A stretch of DNA of 64,000 nt from contig JACRCV010000037.1 in the NCBI GenBank assembly GCA_016218825.1, positions 1 through 64,000 of the forward strand, given 5' to 3'. Source of the stretch: Deltaproteobacteria bacterium. Its GTDB lineage: Bacteria > Myxococcota > XYA12-FULL-58-9. The translations under genes and the position numbers were made by a program. The notes beneath the pieces were generated by a model, which was not told where the DNA came from, did not search any database, and saw only the letters and a program-made list of their open reading frames with translations. This document shows, in pieces, positions 1-7,856 of the stretch (its first letter is position 1; every line of letters begins with the position of its first letter).

Positions 1-1
1 G

Positions 2-121
2 CGCCAGCAGGAGCGCAATGTGCTCGAGTTCATCACCGCGGCCTGCACCGCGCAGTTGACTGGCTCCGCAGCTCCGTCGTTGCTCCCTGACCAAGATCAC
101 GTCATGCTCGCGGCGGCATGA
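2..121 (+). mobile_element. C-terminal remnant of a transposase, probably IS66 type
   Basis: The frame is open from the left window edge to a TGA at 119-121 and encodes about 39 residues. These include RNVLEFITAACTAQL and a terminal PSLLPD, which resemble the extreme C-terminus of IS66-type transposases (recalled from the family, not searched). Everything upstream lies outside the window, so I cannot tell whether the element is intact. No terminal inverted repeat is obvious in the few bases before the next reading frame. The following frame starts only 4 bases after the stop and lacks a normal gene start, which suggests the insertion replaced the front of that gene. Confidence 0.5.
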
Positions 122-125
122 GGGC

Positions 126-542
126 GTGAACGCTTACGATGCCGTCTTGGATCAGGGCGCGCTTAGAATCACTGCGACGTCACCTCTTCAGAAGGTTCTG
201 TCGGTCGCTGCACTTACGAACAATGGAGTGCTGGCTGGCGCAGCGATTGACTTTGCCTCGGCCAAATGGCTCTTCGATGCATACAACCACGATGGTAGTA
301 CCGCATTCTCCCTCAGTGATCCTGGCGATGGCAGTGCCGGCTTCTGCTCAATGAATCGTCTAGCTGCGTCGCAGGACCATTTTGTTGTTCTGGATTCGTG
401 CGCAAAGGGGCGTATCTACAATCTATCGGGTCGGCTCGTCGACTCCGTGGCAATGGAGGTCAGCGCTAGCGCCCTCCCTGCGAGCCACCCCGATGGACAT
501 GTGTACGCTCTATACAACAACGCCATCATTCCGCTTGATTGA
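126..542 (+). CDS. Hypothetical protein, probably a headless gene fragment next to a transposase
   Basis: The frame encodes 138 residues from a GTG. I recognise no family. It is rich in short beta-strand-like stretches (VLSVAALTNNGVLAGAAID, HVYALYNNAIIPLD) such as occur in propeller-type secreted proteins, but it has no signal peptide and no ribosome-binding site in front of the GTG. The frame remains open upstream to about position 60, inside the transposase tail. Base composition is less GC-biased than the core genes to the right. My inference is that this is the 3' part of a larger surface protein whose front was lost by insertion. The last bases overlap possible starts of the next gene. 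Confidence 0.45.
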   Translation: MNAYDAVLDQGALRITATSPLQKVLSVAALTNNGVLAGAAIDFASAKWLFDAYNHDGSTAFSLSDPGDGSAGFCSMNRLAASQDHFVVLDSCAKGRIYNLSGRLVDSVAMEVSASALPASHPDGHVYALYNNAIIPLD

Positions 543-547
543 TGGTC

Positions 548-1396
548 ATGAGCAAGCCCGGTGTTGTGGTTTGTCCGACATCATTGCCGGCTCTCCCGGC
601 CGTATTGGTTCGTCTGGTCGTTTTCGCACTTCTCGCCACGTTGTTGTCCTGCAAGCCGCTGCCGTGTCTCAGGGCACATGTCTTGATTCGAAGTCAAGAA
701 GATCTGGACAGGCTTCAAGAAATCACGTGCATAACCGGTACGCTTGACATCGCTGCGGATTCTGTCTTGCCGGCGGTTGAGCTGGCATCCATCGAGGAGA
801 TCAGTGATGGCTTTGGTGTTGTCGGCACCTCGTCTGTGAGGGGCATTCGCATGCCAAACCTTCGTCGCCTCCCCGGGGGGGGGCTCTCCATCACCAACAA
901 TAGCGCGCTATTGTCATTTGAGGCTTCTCAACTTTCCATAGTTGGGGGAACGATCGTTATTTCCAGAAACACCGTTCTTGAAGGATTGGTTCTACCACGG
1001 ATTGAGAAGATTGGCCTGGGGGGTCTGCAGATCCTGCGCAACCCTCGCATCAGAAACGTAGACCTGCCCACTCTCACGGAACTCGAGGGAGGCGGCATGC
1101 TTGGTGGTGTGCTCAGCGGTGGCGGTTTCTTGGTGGATGGTTGTGAGCGCCTAGAGCGTATAGATGCCTCACGTTTGGCATCGGTAACGGGGCACGTTGC
1201 CATTGATTCCAATAGCGAGTTGCGCGGAATCAGCCTTCCCGCTCTCCAGTTAGTGAAGGGCAATCTGGCAATACGCAACAATCCCTCTCTGCCGTCATGT
1301 TCCGTGCAGAACTTGATTGACCGGCTTCAGTCCGGCCACGGCGTTGGCGGGCAGGTGTTGAATCTCGGCAACCTAGACCCCTCTGTTTGTCCCTAG
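548..1396 (+). CDS. Putative lipoprotein with receptor-L-domain / leucine-rich-like repeats
   Basis: The product is about 282 aa. The N-terminus has a hydrophobic stretch (LVRLVVFALLATLLSC) ending in a lipobox-like Cys, so it is probably an exported lipoprotein. The rest is a ladder of repeats of the form 'leucine-x-I-x-x-N-x-x-L' (SITNNSALLSFEAS, ISRNTVLEGLVLP, ILRNPRIRNVDLP, IDSNSELRGISLP, AIRNNPSLPSC). This is the pattern of receptor L-domains and BspA-like LRR proteins, which form beta-solenoids often used for binding. It ends with a Cys-containing cap. ATG codons occur at 542 and 548, and I chose the second; neither has a clear Shine-Dalgarno. The gene overlaps the preceding fragment if the upstream TTG at 539 is used. 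Confidence 0.6.
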   Translation: MSKPGVVVCPTSLPALPAVLVRLVVFALLATLLSCKPLPCLRAHVLIRSQEDLDRLQEITCITGTLDIAADSVLPAVELASIEEISDGFGVVGTSSVRGIRMPNLRRLPGGGLSITNNSALLSFEASQLSIVGGTIVISRNTVLEGLVLPRIEKIGLGGLQILRNPRIRNVDLPTLTELEGGGMLGGVLSGGGFLVDGCERLERIDASRLASVTGHVAIDSNSELRGISLPALQLVKGNLAIRNNPSLPSCSVQNLIDRLQSGHGVGGQVLNLGNLDPSVCP

Positions 1397-1517
1397 CCGA
1401 GTCGCATGAACCGTGGATCAAAGGAAGCGCGTAACATGACCGGCCAAGCGCCACGCGTCCTGACCCCGACCCACAAACCGTTTTCGCGCTGCCGCGAGGC
1501 GTGGTAGGTTCGCGGCG

Positions 1518-3044
1518 ATGGCTGAGGTAGGTCCCAAGCTCCGGCGCACCAAGTTCAGCCTGCGCCTGAAGCTCACCCTCGGTCTCATCCTCATCATCGG
1601 CATCATCTTCACGGCGCAGAACCTGTTCACGCTCTACTCCCACCGGCAGAGCATGCAGGAGGAGGCGACGATCAGCCGCGAGACCGTGGGCCGAGTGGTT
1701 TACTCGGCGTTGACCGGGCAGCTCGCCTCCGAGGACCTGGAGAGCTCGCGCATCAAGAACTTCCTGACCAACTTCTTCACCGTCGCCATCATCGGCAACG
1801 AGAAGAACCGCGACCTCGCCTTCGGGCTGGTGGTCGACACCAAGAACCGCGTGGTCGCCGGCCGCGCCCGGCCGAAGCTGACGGTCTTCCCCGGCAACGT
1901 CCGCTACGACAACGAGGCCAAGGTCCTCGAGGAGATCGCGAGGCTCGGCGGCTCGCTCGGCGGCTCGATGCGCACCAAGCGCATCAACCTGCAGATCGCG
2001 GGCAAGGGCGAGGTCGGCAAGCTCCTGATCGGCACCTCCACCGAGCGCCTCGAGGCCGAGTTTCGCCGCGCCCTGATCGTCAACCTCGGCGTCCTGGCGT
2101 TCGCGCTGCTGCTCCTGGTGTTCTACTCGCTCGCGACCCTCAGCCGCCTGGTGATCCACCCCCTGTCCCGGGTGGTGAACGCGATGCGGGCGGTGCACGA
2201 AGGCGACCTCGACAAAGAGGTCATCGTCAACCGCAACGACGAGATCGGGGTGTTGGCGTCGACCTACAACTTCATGGTCAAGGGCCTACGCGAGCGCGAG
2301 CAGCTCAAGGACGCCTTCAGCCGCTACGTCTCGTCGCAGGTGCTGCAGAAGCTCAAGCTCGGCGACCTGAAGCTCTCGGGCGAGCAGCGCACCGCCACGG
2401 TGTTGTTCTCCGACATCCGCAGCTTCACCGCGCTCTCGGAGCGCCTCGCCCCCGCCGACGTCGTCAGCATGTTGAACGAGTACTTCAACGTCATGGTCGA
2501 GATCGTGTTCAACAACGACGGCTTCTTGAACAAGTTCATCGGCGACGCGCTGATGGCCATCTACAACGTACCTGTCGAACAGACCGAGCCGGAGCTGCGC
2601 GCCGTCAAGACCGCGATCGAGATGATCGAGGCCCTGGATCGCTTGAACAAGCGCCGCGCCGAGCGCGGCTTGTACGCCATCAAGATCGGGATCGGGGTCA
2701 ACACCGGCCCGGTGATCGCCGGCAACATCGGCCACATGAAGCGCATGGAGTACACCGTCATCGGCGACACCGTGAACCTGGCGCAGCGCATCGAGAGCCA
2801 GACCAAGGTCACCGGGATGCCGTTGCTCATCTCCGAGACCACCTACCAGGCGGTGGCCGGCAAGGTCGTGGCGCAAGCGCTGCCGCCGGTGAAGGTCAAA
2901 GGGAAGCAGGAGCCGGTGTCGCTCTACGCGGTCAGCGGTCTGGCGGCGCCCGGCGTCACCGCGAAGGTCGCGGCGCCGATCCCGGTGCCGGCCACCTCGG
3001 AGCCGGCGGCGAGCGCCCCGGAGTCCGCGGAGTCCGCGGAGTAG
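1518..3044 (+). CDS. Membrane class III adenylate cyclase with HAMP domain
   Basis: The 508-aa receptor-type nucleotidyl cyclase has a transmembrane helix at about residues 17-37, a periplasmic sensor segment to about 185, a second helix at about 188-208, a HAMP linker at about 210-265, and a class III cyclase domain at about 290-470. The metal-binding aspartates are visible in FSDIRSFT and FIGDALMAIY. The Lys of NKFIGDA and the Asp-Thr of VIGDTVNLAQR are the residues that normally select ATP over GTP, and the Asn and Arg of VNLAQR are the transition-state pair. It should therefore make cAMP in response to an envelope signal. It stands first in a rightward cluster that contains two proteins with cNMP-binding folds, which gives a plausible local target. 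The C-terminal tail is Ala/Pro-rich. Confidence 0.88.
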   Translation: MAEVGPKLRRTKFSLRLKLTLGLILIIGIIFTAQNLFTLYSHRQSMQEEATISRETVGRVVYSALTGQLASEDLESSRIKNFLTNFFTVAIIGNEKNRDLAFGLVVDTKNRVVAGRARPKLTVFPGNVRYDNEAKVLEEIARLGGSLGGSMRTKRINLQIAGKGEVGKLLIGTSTERLEAEFRRALIVNLGVLAFALLLLVFYSLATLSRLVIHPLSRVVNAMRAVHEGDLDKEVIVNRNDEIGVLASTYNFMVKGLREREQLKDAFSRYVSSQVLQKLKLGDLKLSGEQRTATVLFSDIRSFTALSERLAPADVVSMLNEYFNVMVEIVFNNDGFLNKFIGDALMAIYNVPVEQTEPELRAVKTAIEMIEALDRLNKRRAERGLYAIKIGIGVNTGPVIAGNIGHMKRMEYTVIGDTVNLAQRIESQTKVTGMPLLISETTYQAVAGKVVAQALPPVKVKGKQEPVSLYAVSGLAAPGVTAKVAAPIPVPATSEPAASAPESAESAE

Positions 3045-3106
3045 GGCTGCTAGATCTGCCGCCCCCCGCATGTTAGCGTGCCGTCCGTTCCGCGAAGGAG
3101 GACACC

Positions 3107-3541
3107 ATGGCCGTGTTGAAGCGTGACGAAGCGAGCAACCTCGCCAGCGACCTCAACGTCAACGACGTTCACACCATCCTCGGCAAGGAGAGCGCCTTCG
3201 AGGGCAAGCTGGTCTTCGACGGCACGGTGCGCATCGACGGCCGCTTCAAGGGCGAGATCAAGACCGACAACGTCCTGGTGATCGGCCAGGGAGCGCGGGT
3301 CGACGCCACCGTCAACGTCGGCAGCATCGTCATCAACGGCGAGGTCACCGGCGACATCACCGCCAAGCACTCGGTCGAGATCCACGCCCCCGGCAAGCTG
3401 CGCGGCAACATGTCGACCCCGACCCTGGTGATCGACCGCGGCGTGGTCTTCGAGGGCACCTGCAAGATGGAAGAGGCCCAGTCCGCGAAGCCGCCGGCGC
3501 AGGTGACGCTCCTCACCAACCGAGACAAAGACAACACCTAG
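3107..3541 (+). CDS. Bactofilin (polymer-forming cytoskeletal protein)
   Basis: The product is 144 aa. The central part (about residues 25-125) is the bactofilin right-handed beta-helix, with the recurring hydrophobic/Gly pattern: FEGKLVFDGTVRIDGRFKGE, then NVLVIGQGARVDATVN and GSIVINGEVTGDITA. Flanking short disordered tails are normal for the family. Bactofilins polymerise without nucleotide and serve as scaffolds; in Myxococcus and Caulobacter they place polar machinery and cell-wall enzymes. A strong GAAGGAGG ribosome-binding site precedes the ATG. Its position between a cyclase and a pilus/secretion-type ATPase suggests a scaffold for that machine, which is inference only. Confidence 0.9.
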   Translation: MAVLKRDEASNLASDLNVNDVHTILGKESAFEGKLVFDGTVRIDGRFKGEIKTDNVLVIGQGARVDATVNVGSIVINGEVTGDITAKHSVEIHAPGKLRGNMSTPTLVIDRGVVFEGTCKMEEAQSAKPPAQVTLLTNRDKDNT

Positions 3542-3626
3542 AACCGCGCGGCTCGGTCCGCGACCGCGCCTACTGACCGCAGGTCAACGGACGCAGCCTT
3601 CGTGGGGTGCGTCGTGATTCAAAACC

Positions 3627-4829
3627 ATGGTCCGCGAGATCGAGTTCGAGTTCCGCGATGACAGCGACGGCGGGCGCTTCCTGGCCTGCGGCAACGTCAT
3701 GGGCACGCTGCGCGACTACATCAACCGCGGCGACATCGACGCCGCCGCCAGGCTCTACGCCAGCTGCACCGAGAGCGTCGGTGAAGATCTGGTAGCCGAC
3801 CTGCAGGCCGGCGCCAGCGCCGCCGCCACCCTCAACGCCGCCAAGGTCTTCGCCGCCGCCCGCGACTTCCGCCGCGCCGCGATCTGTGCCGAACAGGCCG
3901 GCGATCACGCCAACGCCGCCCGCCTCTTCGAAGCCGACTACGACTTCGCCAAAGCCGCGGCACTCTACGCCCAAACCGGAAACCTGCCGAAAGCCGCCGA
4001 GCTGTTCGAAAAGAGCGGCGCCTTCGCCAAGGCGGGCGAGACCTACTTCAAGCTCAACGAGCCCCTGCGCGCCGCCGAGTGCTTCGAGCGCGCCCAGTCG
4101 TTCTTGAACGCCGGCAAGCTGTTCGCCAAGGCCAAGCGCTGGGACAAGGCTGTCGAGCTCCTGCAGCGCGTCACCCCGACCACCCCCGGCCACAGCGAGG
4201 CCTGTGATCTCGTCAAGAAGATCGTCGAACGACGCCTCGCCCCCGCAACCGCCGCCGCTGCCCCAACTTCCGCGTCCGCTATTGCGGCCACGACCGCCGC
4301 CACCCCGGCGACTCGGGGGCCCGCGCCCCTGAACCTTGCGGGGCCCGCGGCGGCGCCGGCGGCGCGGTTGATCGGCATCGATCCTCACTTCGAGTTCCTC
4401 AAGGGCTTGCCGCTGTTCGCCGAGCTGTCGTTGGACGAGCTCCGTCAGATCCACACCGCGGCCGAACGGATCCGCTTCCAGGCGGGCGCGACCCTCATCA
4501 AGCAGGGGCTCCCGGGGACCGCGCTCTACATTCTGACCCAGGGCAAGGTGCGGGTGTCGACCAAGGACGCCGCCGGCAACGACGTGGTGTTGGTGGAGCT
4601 CGGCCCGGGACAGTACGTCGGCGAGATGGCGTTGATCGACGACGCGCCGACGAGCGCCAACGTCACCGCGGTCGTCGACACCCATGCCTTCAAGCTCGGG
4701 CGCGACCGCTTCCGCGAGCTCTTGACCACCCAAGACCGCATCGCGCTGCGTTTCTATCGCACCTTCGTCGGGGATCTCGTCGGTCGCCTGCGCGACACCA
4801 ACCGTAAGCTGCAGCAACAAGGCTCTTGA
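3627..4829 (+). CDS. TPR-like protein with C-terminal cyclic-nucleotide-binding fold
   Basis: The 400-aa product has an Ala-rich, TPR-like helical repeat array in its first 200 residues (units such as RAAICAEQAGDHANAARLF, KAAALYAQTGNLPKAAELF). A Pro/Thr/Ala linker follows at about 205-240. A cNMP-binding (Crp-type) beta-roll then runs from about 250 to 390, with FLKGLPLFAELSLDELRQI at its start. The phosphate-binding cassette reads GEMALIDDAPTSANV: the Glu is present but the usual Arg is replaced by Thr/Pro, so classical cAMP binding is doubtful. It could act as a protein-interaction domain. The stop is 16 bases from the next gene, so the two are very likely co-transcribed. Confidence 0.8.
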   Translation: MVREIEFEFRDDSDGGRFLACGNVMGTLRDYINRGDIDAAARLYASCTESVGEDLVADLQAGASAAATLNAAKVFAAARDFRRAAICAEQAGDHANAARLFEADYDFAKAAALYAQTGNLPKAAELFEKSGAFAKAGETYFKLNEPLRAAECFERAQSFLNAGKLFAKAKRWDKAVELLQRVTPTTPGHSEACDLVKKIVERRLAPATAAAAPTSASAIAATTAATPATRGPAPLNLAGPAAAPAARLIGIDPHFEFLKGLPLFAELSLDELRQIHTAAERIRFQAGATLIKQGLPGTALYILTQGKVRVSTKDAAGNDVVLVELGPGQYVGEMALIDDAPTSANVTAVVDTHAFKLGRDRFRELLTTQDRIALRFYRTFVGDLVGRLRDTNRKLQQQGS

Positions 4830-4845
4830 GCGAGAGGGGGCTGTC

Positions 4846-6834
4846 GTGTCGACCATCGCCACCGCCGGGACCGCCGACAACGCCACGATCCTCGACAAGA
4901 CCCTGCTGTTCGCCGGGCTGCACGCGACGCACAAAGAGCAGATCTTCGGGGTCCTGAAGCGCCAGGAGTATCCCGCACAGCAGCCCATCTTCCACGAAGG
5001 CGACCCGGGCGACGCCCTCTACGTGATCCGCTCCGGGAAGGTCCTGGTGCACACCAAGAACGAGCAGCTCGGGGTCACCTTCGAGCTCGCGACGTTGGGA
5101 CCCGGGCAGGTCTTCGGCGAGATGGCCCTGCTCACCGAAGAGCGCCGCAGCGCCTCGGTGAAGGCGGTCGAGCCGACGGTCTGCTACGTCCTGAGCGTCG
5201 AGCTGTTCAAGAAGATCATCGGCCAGCTCCCGGCGGTCAGCCTCGGCATCGCCCAGACCCTGGCGCGACGCCTCATCGAGGTGAACAAGCAGCAGTCGAT
5301 CTCCTTCGGCTCGCTCGCCGACTACGCCTTCGACCCCGCGGTCTATCACTCGCTGCCGGCGGGGGTGTTGCTGCGGCACAAGATCATTCCCCTGGCCCAG
5401 AAGGGCAACGTCCTGACGCTGGCGATGGTCGACCCGGCCAACGTCATGGCCCTGGACGACCTACGGCGGCTGGTGCGCGACCTCGAGATTCAACCGGTCG
5501 CGATCAGCGACAGCGACTACACCCGCTTCTTGCGGGACAAGGTCAAAGCGCCTGCGACCGCCGCGACCGCGGCCGCGAAGGCTCAGGCCGGCGACGCCGC
5601 CCAGGTCAAGATCTTCGGTCAGAGTGACGGCAACGAAGAGAAGAGCGTCGACGTCCAGGGGCCGGAGGTGGTGGCTGCCGCCAATCAGATCTTGGCCGAA
5701 GGCCTGGAGCGCGGCGCCAGCGACATCCACCTCGACCAGGAGTCACTCGGCGTCTTGGTCCGCTACCGCATCGACGGGCAGATGCAGCAGCGCGACAAGG
5801 TCATCCCGCTGGCGTTCTCGAAGCCCCTGCTCGCGCGCCTGAAGGTCATGGGCGGCATGGACCCGACCGAGCGCCACAAGCCTCAGGACGGCCGCATCGC
5901 CCTCTCGTACCGCGACCACAGCTACGACCTCCGCGTCGCCACCATGCCGGTGCGCCGCGGCGAACGGGTGACGCTGCGGGTCCTCGACGCCGCCAAGAGC
6001 CTGGTCGAGGTGGGCAAGCTCATCCTCGCCCCCCGCCTGGCGCAGAGCGTCGAGCAGCTGGTCGCGCGGCCGCAGGGCCTGGTGCTGGTCACCGGCCCCA
6101 CCGGCTCCGGCAAGACCACGACGCTGTACTCGCTGCTCAAGGCGAGGATGAAGCGCCAGCAGAACATCAACGTCGTCACCGCCGAAGATCCGGTGGAGTA
6201 TTCGCTCGCCGGTGTGGCGCAGGTCGAGATCCACGAGAGCACCGGCCTCACGTTCCCGGCGGTGCTGCGCGGCCTCTTGCGCCACGATCCGGACGTGATC
6301 CTCATCGGCGAGACCCGGGACGCCGAGACCGCGAGGATCTCGGTGCAAGCGTCGCTCACCGGCCACCTGGTGCTCACCTCGCTGCACACCAACAGCGCCC
6401 TCGACTCCATCGTCCGCCTGCGTGACCTCGGCCTGGAGGGCTACCTCATCGCCAGCGCCCTCGCCGGCATCGTCGCCCAGAGACTCGTGCGGCGGAACTG
6501 CCCGGCGTGCGCGACCCCCAAGGCGCCGCCGCCCGCGGTGCTCAGCACCCTGATGACCGCGGGTTTCCTCAAAGAGAGCGACACCGTCGAGCTCAAGGAG
6601 GGCGCCGGCTGTGAGGCCTGCAAGGGCACCGGCTTCCAGGGCCGGATCGGGGTCTACGAGGTCCTGACCCTCGCCGACTCGACCCGGACGCTCATCGCCA
6701 CCAACGCGCCGCTCGCCGACGTCAAAGCGGACGCGCTGACTCACGGCCTGACGACGCTCAAGACCTACGCCACGTTCTTGCTCAAGAACGGGCTGACGAC
6801 GGTCGCCGAGATCTTGCGCGTCATCGAAGCCTGA
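4846..6834 (+). CDS. PilB/GspE-type ATPase with N-terminal cyclic-nucleotide-binding domain
   Basis: The 662-aa protein combines two normally separate parts. Residues about 14-135 form a Crp-type cNMP domain with a complete phosphate cassette (FGEMALLTEERRSASV, including the Arg). Residues about 150-230 resemble the MshEN/GspE-N domain. Residues about 260-655 are the assembly ATPase, with Walker A GPTGSGKTTT near 416, the Asp box and Walker B (DPDVILIGETRD) near 480, and the tetracysteine zinc site CPAC/CEAC near 552 and 589. This family powers type II secretion or type IV pilus extension. The fusion suggests that cAMP, or another nucleotide, gates the motor directly. The start is a GTG after a GAGAGG site. 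No pilin, secretin or PilC-like gene lies in the window. Confidence 0.85.
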   Translation: MSTIATAGTADNATILDKTLLFAGLHATHKEQIFGVLKRQEYPAQQPIFHEGDPGDALYVIRSGKVLVHTKNEQLGVTFELATLGPGQVFGEMALLTEERRSASVKAVEPTVCYVLSVELFKKIIGQLPAVSLGIAQTLARRLIEVNKQQSISFGSLADYAFDPAVYHSLPAGVLLRHKIIPLAQKGNVLTLAMVDPANVMALDDLRRLVRDLEIQPVAISDSDYTRFLRDKVKAPATAATAAAKAQAGDAAQVKIFGQSDGNEEKSVDVQGPEVVAAANQILAEGLERGASDIHLDQESLGVLVRYRIDGQMQQRDKVIPLAFSKPLLARLKVMGGMDPTERHKPQDGRIALSYRDHSYDLRVATMPVRRGERVTLRVLDAAKSLVEVGKLILAPRLAQSVEQLVARPQGLVLVTGPTGSGKTTTLYSLLKARMKRQQNINVVTAEDPVEYSLAGVAQVEIHESTGLTFPAVLRGLLRHDPDVILIGETRDAETARISVQASLTGHLVLTSLHTNSALDSIVRLRDLGLEGYLIASALAGIVAQRLVRRNCPACATPKAPPPAVLSTLMTAGFLKESDTVELKEGAGCEACKGTGFQGRIGVYEVLTLADSTRTLIATNAPLADVKADALTHGLTTLKTYATFLLKNGLTTVAEILRVIEA

Positions 6835-6846
6835 CGCCGTTGACTC

Positions 6847-7740
6847 GTGACCGCCTGGCCGCCTAGGCTCCGAGCCGTGGCGGCCGAAGACTCCAGCCCG
6901 ACGGCGGTCGTCATCGATCGCACCGCGCGCATCGTCCGCGCCGGGCCGCTGCAAGAGCTGTCCGACGACCCCATCGACCGCTACAGCCACCACTTCATCC
7001 ACGTCATCGAGCGCCACCTCGACGCCTTCGAGCGGCCGGTGACCGCGCTCGACCTCGCCGCCGGCACCGGCATGCCGTCGTTGAGCCTGCTGCCGAAGCT
7101 CCCCGAGGGCTCGCGCATCATCGCCCTCTCCGAGGACCGCGCCGAGCTCAAGCTGTTCCACGAGCAGGTGCCGCGCGCGCTGGCGCAGAGCATCTACCCG
7201 CGCAAAGAGAAGCGCGACCATTTGCCCTTTGCCCAGGGGGTCTTCGACGTCGCCTGGGCGGCGCTCACCCGGGAGCAGTTCCCCACCGCGCGCCTGTTTT
7301 TCGGCCCGGCGTTGCGGGTGCTGCGCAAAGACGCCGCGCTCTTGCTCGCGACCCCGTTGCGCCCCACCTTCGCCGAGCTCGTCACCGCGATCGGGCCGTC
7401 TCTCGTCGGCCACGAGGACGATCCCGCGTTCGCAGCGATGGTCGCCGCGCCACCGGAGCTGCTCGCCGCCCCCAGCTGGGCCGCCGAGCTCAGCCGCTGC
7501 GGCGCGGTCGCGGTCGAGGTCACCGAAGACAGCATCGAGACCCAGCTGTCGCCGCCGCTGTCGCGCCAGCCGTTGTTCACCCGGCATCTGTTGCCGGTGT
7601 GGCTCGGCGGCAACGCGGCGCTGCAGGAGCAGGCGCTCTGCTTGCTCGACCTGACGGTGCGCGAGCCGATCCGCGCCTTGATCCACATCGGCTGCATCCG
7701 CGGCCGCCGCGGCCCCGATCCAATCCCGAGCGCGGCCTGA
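6847..7740 (+). CDS. SAM-dependent methyltransferase-like protein
   Basis: The 297-aa product contains a class I methyltransferase core, with the SAM-binding glycine loop LDLAAGTGMPSLSLL at about residues 60-75. The acidic end of beta-2 lies in ALSEDRAELKLF, and a motif resembling the strand-4 segment reads VFDVAWAALTREQFP. A long C-terminal part is of unknown function. The substrate cannot be read from the sequence. The start lies 12 bases after the ATPase stop, so it is probably the last gene of the cyclase-bactofilin-ATPase unit. ATPase clusters of this kind sometimes carry methyltransferases that modify pilus or chemosensory proteins, but that link is speculative. The first 12 or so residues could be non-coding if a later start is used. 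Confidence 0.65.
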   Translation: MTAWPPRLRAVAAEDSSPTAVVIDRTARIVRAGPLQELSDDPIDRYSHHFIHVIERHLDAFERPVTALDLAAGTGMPSLSLLPKLPEGSRIIALSEDRAELKLFHEQVPRALAQSIYPRKEKRDHLPFAQGVFDVAWAALTREQFPTARLFFGPALRVLRKDAALLLATPLRPTFAELVTAIGPSLVGHEDDPAFAAMVAAPPELLAAPSWAAELSRCGAVAVEVTEDSIETQLSPPLSRQPLFTRHLLPVWLGGNAALQEQALCLLDLTVREPIRALIHIGCIRGRRGPDPIPSAA

Positions 7741-7763
7741 GCGCAAGGATCATCGCCCCCGCC

Positions 7764-7841
7764 CCACCCGGTCCCACCCGGGGGCGGGGGACGGGGGGTG
7801 GGGGTGGGGAGTGCGGCCGCACCGGCCGCGCGGGAATCAAA
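7764..7841 (+). repeat. Dispersed GC-rich intergenic hairpin repeat, copy A
   Basis: This gap between two convergent genes holds a G-run block (five G-runs of 4-6, 7780-7809), then TGGGGAG, a GC-rich imperfect hairpin (GCGGCC/GGCCGC) and the tail GCGGGAATCAAA. The same order of parts (G-runs, TGGGGAG, 18-nt hairpin, GCGGGAATCA-like tail) recurs at 46717-46803 and, inverted, at 15921-16019. The G-runs alone meet the pattern of an intramolecular G-quadruplex on this strand. In copies A and B the tail faces the stop codon of a leftward gene 13-16 bases away, which would suit a transcription-end structure. Confidence 0.6.
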
Positions 7842-7856
7842 GGCAGACGAAAAGAC

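Noticed and set aside
5743-7746. Long minus-strand frame opposite the ATPase and methyltransferase
   Set aside because: It is an antisense shadow of two well-supported genes; composition is dominated by Arg, Gly, Glu and Asp with no motif.
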